A stretch of DNA of 64,000 nucleotides from Microcebus murinus (Eukaryota; Chordata; Mammalia; Primates; Cheirogaleidae): assembly GCF_040939455.1 (NCBI RefSeq), contig NC_134119.1, positions 16,914,501-16,978,500 on the forward strand, in the 5' to 3' direction. Positions 59,785 to 64,000 of this stretch are shown here, piece after piece. The position numbers and the translations under genes were made by a program. Under the pieces are notes generated by a model that was given only the letters and a program-made list of their open reading frames with translations, had not been told where the DNA came from and made no database searches. Position 1 is the first letter of the stretch. Each line of letters opens with the position of its first letter.

Positions 59785-59920
59785 TGATGTGTTATTCATT
59801 TTCTCAACAAACATGTAAAAAGCCAACTAACTTGCTCAAACTCATATAGTTACTATGCCACAGAGACAAGACTGGAATCCAGTACTCCATGTCTCCAAAG
59901 TCATTTCCATTAGACTCACT
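59785..59920 (+). mobile_element. MIR fragment
   Basis: 'cattttctcaacaaacatgtaaaaagccaactaacttgctcaaactcatatagttac' and 'ggaatccagtactccatgtctccaaagtc' fit the 3' half of a forward MIR. Diverged. Confidence 0.5.
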
Positions 59921-59924
59921 GGAG

Positions 59925-61380
59925 TGGTAAGGAACATGCTAAGTCCCTGTAAGTCAAGCAACTGATAATCCTATCCTGTATCCCTCCCTTTGCATCTCCT
60001 CCAACAGGGTACACCAAGACATCTTGTGTTTAGAAGATATAATTTAAGGTGTAAATTCAGACGCAAATGTTGTACAATAAATGTAAAAGGTCATGTGGAC
60101 ACAGCTGAGAATGTGTCATATTCTGTGTAGAAGAAAGATTGTCAAAGCATCTTCTATAAATCACAAATTTATGAATGACCAGAGTTTCTGGAGGATGTAA
60201 CAGTTCCAGAGCCCCATGTGCAGAGAACCTTACAAGTTAAGCCTTCTATATGTATTCTGCCAGCTTCCAATGGGGGAAATGTCATTTTCCTTTGCAAGGG
60301 TGATGACTCATACAGAACCAATGAGCAAAGATAGAAACATGTAATGGCCTTTTATCTGGCAGTTTGATGACTAAGTCATGACTTCAGAAATTTCCCTGAT
60401 TTTTCATTACAAAACAGCAGCCTGGTGATCAGGTGCAGTGGATAAGTAATCATGTATAACTGCTATGTAAGGCTAGAGTTTTCTGGAACTAAGATCAGTC
60501 TGGGACAGTAAAGCATTTTCTTTTTCTTGGATTTATTACCACTATACACCACAATGTTATGTTACAGAACACTGAAGAGTATAAACAAAGTACTTGGAAC
60601 TGGGCATAAGTTTAACCAAAGTTGTTAACTCCTATTTACCTTTGTGTTGGGATTGAGCTAAAAGGGTCAAAGGAAAAAAAAAAAACAAAAAAACACAGGT
60701 GATCACCCCCTGGTGAACACAGAATTTGGAAACAATTCTCTCTAAAGATGGCCACAAGAGATGAGCATTCTCTAGTTCCAACCACCTGCCTCATGAGTAG
60801 AAGTGGATAAGAAAAAAATTGTACTAACACATTATATACAGGAGGGGAGATATTTAATGCAATCTTTAAATATCAGAGTCTGAAGCAGCAAGGCAATTGA
60901 AGCATACTGATGGTGCTTATTAGATTCATAGCTTTCATTTCAGCCCATGTTTTTTATCTGTGTTTCAATGATAGTAAATTTGACAAGAAGAGAATATAGG
61001 GTGGGTGATGGAAAGTAGGGTAGTATTTCTGCTTTCATCTGTTTCTCTTCAGAGATTAGGTCTCAGATTTCACAGTCCAGATACTAGTGTCTGCTTAAGT
61101 GTAATAAAGAGACACCACCAACAGGATATTTGTTTGAGTCTCCCTGTTCCCTACCCCTAGGGTGTCCTGATGCAGTTTGAAGTGCTACATGTATAAGGCT
61201 AATTGTTTAATGTGCTTATTTTCACAAAATATCTTAGATAAATGCTCTCATCTATCCTATCCTAGTTCACAATCACATCATTCTATTCCTTTGATACTGC
61301 TTGGACTTTCTGTGTCTGTCATATTTATCTCTACTTCCATATAGTAGTACTAATATTTTTACATTTTTTATCTTCTTTAT
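59925..61380. other. Unassigned noncoding sequence
   Basis: No gene or repeat family recognised. Confidence 0.4.
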
Positions 61381-61402
61381 TTTTAAAAAAAACATGATTT
61401 GG

Positions 61403-61684
61403 TAAAAGGCGAAAGATTTATATGATCTGAAGAAAGGCTAAGATATACAATGTAACCCAAAGGTCAAAAAACAGGGAATAAACAAACAAACTTTTATCGG
61501 GTGGTGGGGAAATGGGAGGGGGGAGGAGGGGAAGAATTTACACTTACAAAATAGGTGCAATGCACACCACCTGAGGGTAGGACACGCTTGATGTTTTCAT
61601 AAGGGGGGGGGAAGGAATGGCAGGGGCAATATATGTAACCCTAACAATATTTGTACCCCCATAATATGAAAAAATAAAAAATTT
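61403..61684 (+). mobile_element. Young 5'-truncated L1 (3' UTR), strepsirrhine type
   Basis: About 280 bp of G-rich L1 3' UTR ('gtggtggggaaatgggagg', 'aataggtgcaatgcacacc', 'tatttgtacccccataat') ending in an A-rich tail. A target duplication 'aaaaaaaacatgatttgg' lies at 61,385-61,402 and again ending at 61,703. The intact duplication and low tail decay suggest a relatively recent L1 insertion. No coding sequence is included. Confidence 0.92.
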
Positions 61685-61709
61685 AAAAAAAAACATGATT
61701 TGGATTACA

Positions 61710-62455
61710 AACCAATTTTCCAAAAACTAAAAACAGTTGGTCTAATTTAAAACACTTTTATAATAATTGAAAAAGGATATAATCTATAGGATAATCAGCT
61801 CATCAATTTTGTGGACAAAATTGTCTAAGACCTAGAAGACCCAAGGAAGATTACTCATAAGTTCATAATTAATTTTTTAATGACCAATAGTTATCATCTC
61901 TTTTCAGATGGAGCACTGATGGAAAAATTGCAGAGAAACATAAGATGAATTATTTTCAACTCTTATGGAGAATCTTCTCCCCTGCAGCCTGAGAAACACT
62001 GAGGTAGGTGGCCTATAAGTAACAGTGGCCCTGGAGGCCCACACCATCACCCATCTTGAATATTTCAATAAGATAGACCACTAGAGTAAGCATGCAAGGA
62101 AACACATTGTTTGAGCTCATCCCAGAGTTAAAGATAATTCTCAGATGCTACTCCCTCCTAGAGAGTTTTGAGTTAATATCACATCCTGGAGAAAATTTAA
62201 GGTATTCTACAGCAAATTGGAAGCAGTTGTCTCTCCTACTGTGGCTTCTAAATAGTTGCCTCTGCCAGAGACCATCGTCCCCGTCCTACTTGGTGCTAAC
62301 TCTTTAGATTATTCATTTCGTGCTCGATTTTCTGTAACTCCTATCTACAAATGGAATCTGCATGATTTTTTTTTTTTTTGAAAGCAATGAAATCAGTCAA
62401 AAAGGAACTATTGGCTAAGGCTATCATGTCATTATTTACAAGAACATTATTTACT
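61710..62455. other. Unassigned sequence containing a weak exon-like unit
   Basis: The interval 61,908-62,003 follows 'gttatcatctcttttcag' and precedes the donor-like 'gtaggt'. One frame stays open for most of it. Otherwise nothing is recognised. A T-run occurs near 62,367-62,379. Confidence 0.25.
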
Positions 62456-62459
62456 ATGG

Positions 62460-62603
62460 CAATTCATTCATTAACTCAAATCATATCTGTGGATAGCCTG
62501 CTTGTTATATCTTACAGGATACAGTACTGAATATAACAAAATCCCTGCACTCATGAACCACACCTTCCAGTGGAGGGAATAGACAATAAGCACAATAAAG
62601 CAG
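62460..62603 (-). mobile_element. L2 LINE 3' end, antisense (part 1)
   Basis: 'ttcattcattaactcaaatcatatctgtggatagcctgc', 'ggatacagtactgaatataacaaaatccctgcactcatgaac' and 'agtggagggaatagacaataagc' follow the reverse L2 tail. An MLT1 LTR interrupts it, and it continues beyond 62,992. Confidence 0.65.
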
Positions 62604-62612
62604 TATGTGTGG

Positions 62613-62982
62613 TATTATGGTCTTCATACTTGTGTCTCCCCAAAATTTATATTTTGAAACTGGATGGCATAGGAAGTGGGCCTTTGGGAGGTGATTAAGT
62701 TTAGATGAAGTCATAGGGTGGAGCCCCCATGATGGCATTAGTGTCCTGATAAGAGAGAAAGACACTACAGCTCACTTTCTCCACCTTATGAGGACACAGC
62801 AAGAAAACTGCCATCTGCAAACCATGAAGAGGGTTCTCACTGGAACCCAACCATGCTGGCACCCTGATTTCAGATTTCCAATCTCCAGATGAGATTGGAA
62901 GAAATTGTGAGAAATAAACGCATGTTGTTTAAGCCACCCAGTCTATGGTATTTTGTTATAACAGCTCAAACTGACTAAGACA
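62613..62982 (+). mobile_element. MLT1-type solo LTR inserted in L2
   Basis: Order: 'tattatggtcttcatac', 'gggcctttgggaggtgattaag', 'ggtggagcccccatgatgg', 'gaggacacagcaagaaaactgccatctgcaaacc', 'accatgctggcaccctgatttcag', 'ttgtttaagccacccagtctatggtattttg', 'tgactaagaca'. This matches an MLT1A/B-like LTR. The 9-bp sequence tatgtgtgg lies on both sides (62,604-62,612 and 62,983-62,991). No internal region is present. Confidence 0.88.
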
Positions 62983-62991
62983 TATGTGTGG

Positions 62992-64000
62992 TGTGTCTGA
63001 TGGCAAAAAAGTATTAAAAAAAATACGGAGGAAAAAAGGAACACAGAATTTCCAATTGCTACTATTTTAAGTAGGGTGGTCATGGAAGGCCATCCTTACA
63101 AAGGTGACTTTTAAGTAGAAATCTGAAGAAGGCAGGAGCAGGGGAGGAAGAGATGTCTAGGTGAGGGAAGAATAAGATGACCTGTGAAGCTGGGATGGAG
63201 TAGATGATAGAGAAAGGAGTAAGAAATGAGGTAGAGTCTTGTAGACTTGGTGAGAACTTGGCTTTGCTTGAATGAGACTAGGGAGTCTTCAGAAGGTTTG
63301 AAGTGGAGGAGTGACATGATCTGACTTAGGTTTCTCCAAAGAATTGTTCCAGCTATGATGTTAAACAACCTACAGGAAATCAAGGACTGAAGCAGGGAGA
63401 AAATTAGGAGAATACAAAAGTCATCTAAGCAAGAGCTGATGATGATGATGATGATGATGATGATGGTGATGATGACGATGATGAGTGGACCAGAGTGGAG
63501 GAAGTAACGTAACTGAGAGATCGTCAGATATTGCAGATACTTCTGAAGGTAGTGCTAACAAGATTTCCTGACAGGCTGAACATAGAAAGTAAGAGAAAAG
63601 AGGGTGGTCAGGGAGATCACTGAGGATTTGGCTTGAAGTATGGAAGAATAGGGTTGCTGTGAACTGAGATGCAGAAAACTAGGGGAGAAAGTATACATGT
63701 ATTTTTTCAGAGTGAGTATAGTGCTAAATAAGAAACTCAGTTTTGGAGATGATAAATTGTAGATGCTTTTCAGAAATCCAAGTGGAGATATTGAGTAGGC
63801 ATTTATCAATAGGTATACAACACTGAAATTCAGAGGACAGGTCTGGGCTGGAGTTACAAAATTGTGATTTATCAGCATATAAAGCCCTGAGTCTACTGGG
63901 ATGAATGTTGGCAGTTAAGAAGTTCAAGGACTGAACTCTGGGGATCTTCAGCATTAAGGGGGCAGGGATACAAGTGGGCACCAGCAAAAGAGATTGGGAA
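62992..64000 (-). mobile_element. L2 LINE with fossil reverse transcriptase, antisense
   Basis: Reading leftward from the window edge, the minus strand encodes part of an L2 reverse transcriptase. The frame 63,724-63,987 includes 'LYADKSQF', where the catalytic YADD is changed to YADK (Y-A-D codons at 63,879-63,871), and then 'LLNISTWISEKHLQF'. Further left come 'gaggagtgacatgatctgac' and 'ggccatccttacaaaggtgac', the reverse L2 3' region. Frames are broken. The element runs off the right edge. Confidence 0.8.
63437..63484. repeat. GAT trinucleotide microsatellite inside L2
   Basis: About 15 GAT/TGA units with two interruptions (ggt, gac) expanded within the L2 copy. Confidence 0.93.

Overview
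This window looks like noncoding nuclear DNA from a primate, most likely a strepsirrhine (lemur or loris group). It is AT-rich and CpG-poor and is packed with interspersed repeats. Three forward Alu copies carry the 'gagcaagagcaagacc' left-arm variant. Two of them also carry an 'attggacaactaaaaat' middle segment that I associate with strepsirrhine Alu subfamilies. The youngest L1 tails (near 22.3, 23.3, 25.2 and 61.5 kb) have a G-rich 3' UTR unlike human L1PA. No bacterial-style operon, CRISPR array, rRNA gene or intact protein-coding gene is visible. The open frames present are short (206 codons at most) and fall in L1, L2, LTR, low-complexity or unremarkable sequence.

Layout. 0-2.5 kb: an old antisense L1, a 67-bp tandem duplication, a MIR and an Alu. 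2.5-12 kb: mostly unassigned sequence with one Alu, a MIR, a perfect 20-bp palindrome at 6.9 kb, a CG/CA/TA alternating tract at 11.74 kb and an L2. 12-21.3 kb: dense ancient repeats (several MIRs, two MST-type and two MLT1-type LTRs, MER20, a Tigger-type MITE), including an LTR nested in a MIR. 22-26.2 kb: an L1 cluster and hAT MITEs, one of them split by an L1. 26-35 kb: unassigned sequence with an L1M tail, a polypurine tract, a MER5-type MITE and a 26-nt U6 snRNA fragment. 35-48 kb: the quietest stretch, with a few MIRs and a MER5 copy and two exon-like units (35,623-35,739 and 47,131-47,197). 48-49.7 kb: an internally deleted L1. 50-57 kb: L2, a TG/GA microsatellite, two Alus, MIRs and an ERVL-type LTR with a primer-binding-site remnant. 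57-64 kb: mostly unassigned, then a young truncated L1 with clear target duplications, and at the right edge a fossil L2 interrupted by an MLT1 LTR.

The features are not parts of one pathway. They record successive insertions, and nested pairs give relative ages: MST LTR into MIR, L1 into MER5, MLT1 into L2. The best candidates for unrecorded function are four exon-like segments flanked by canonical splice signals, which could belong to a lncRNA or to a large-intron gene extending beyond the window. I found no convincing novel biological system. Family names are from memory of consensus sequences, without a repeat search, and boundaries are approximate unless a target-site duplication is stated.
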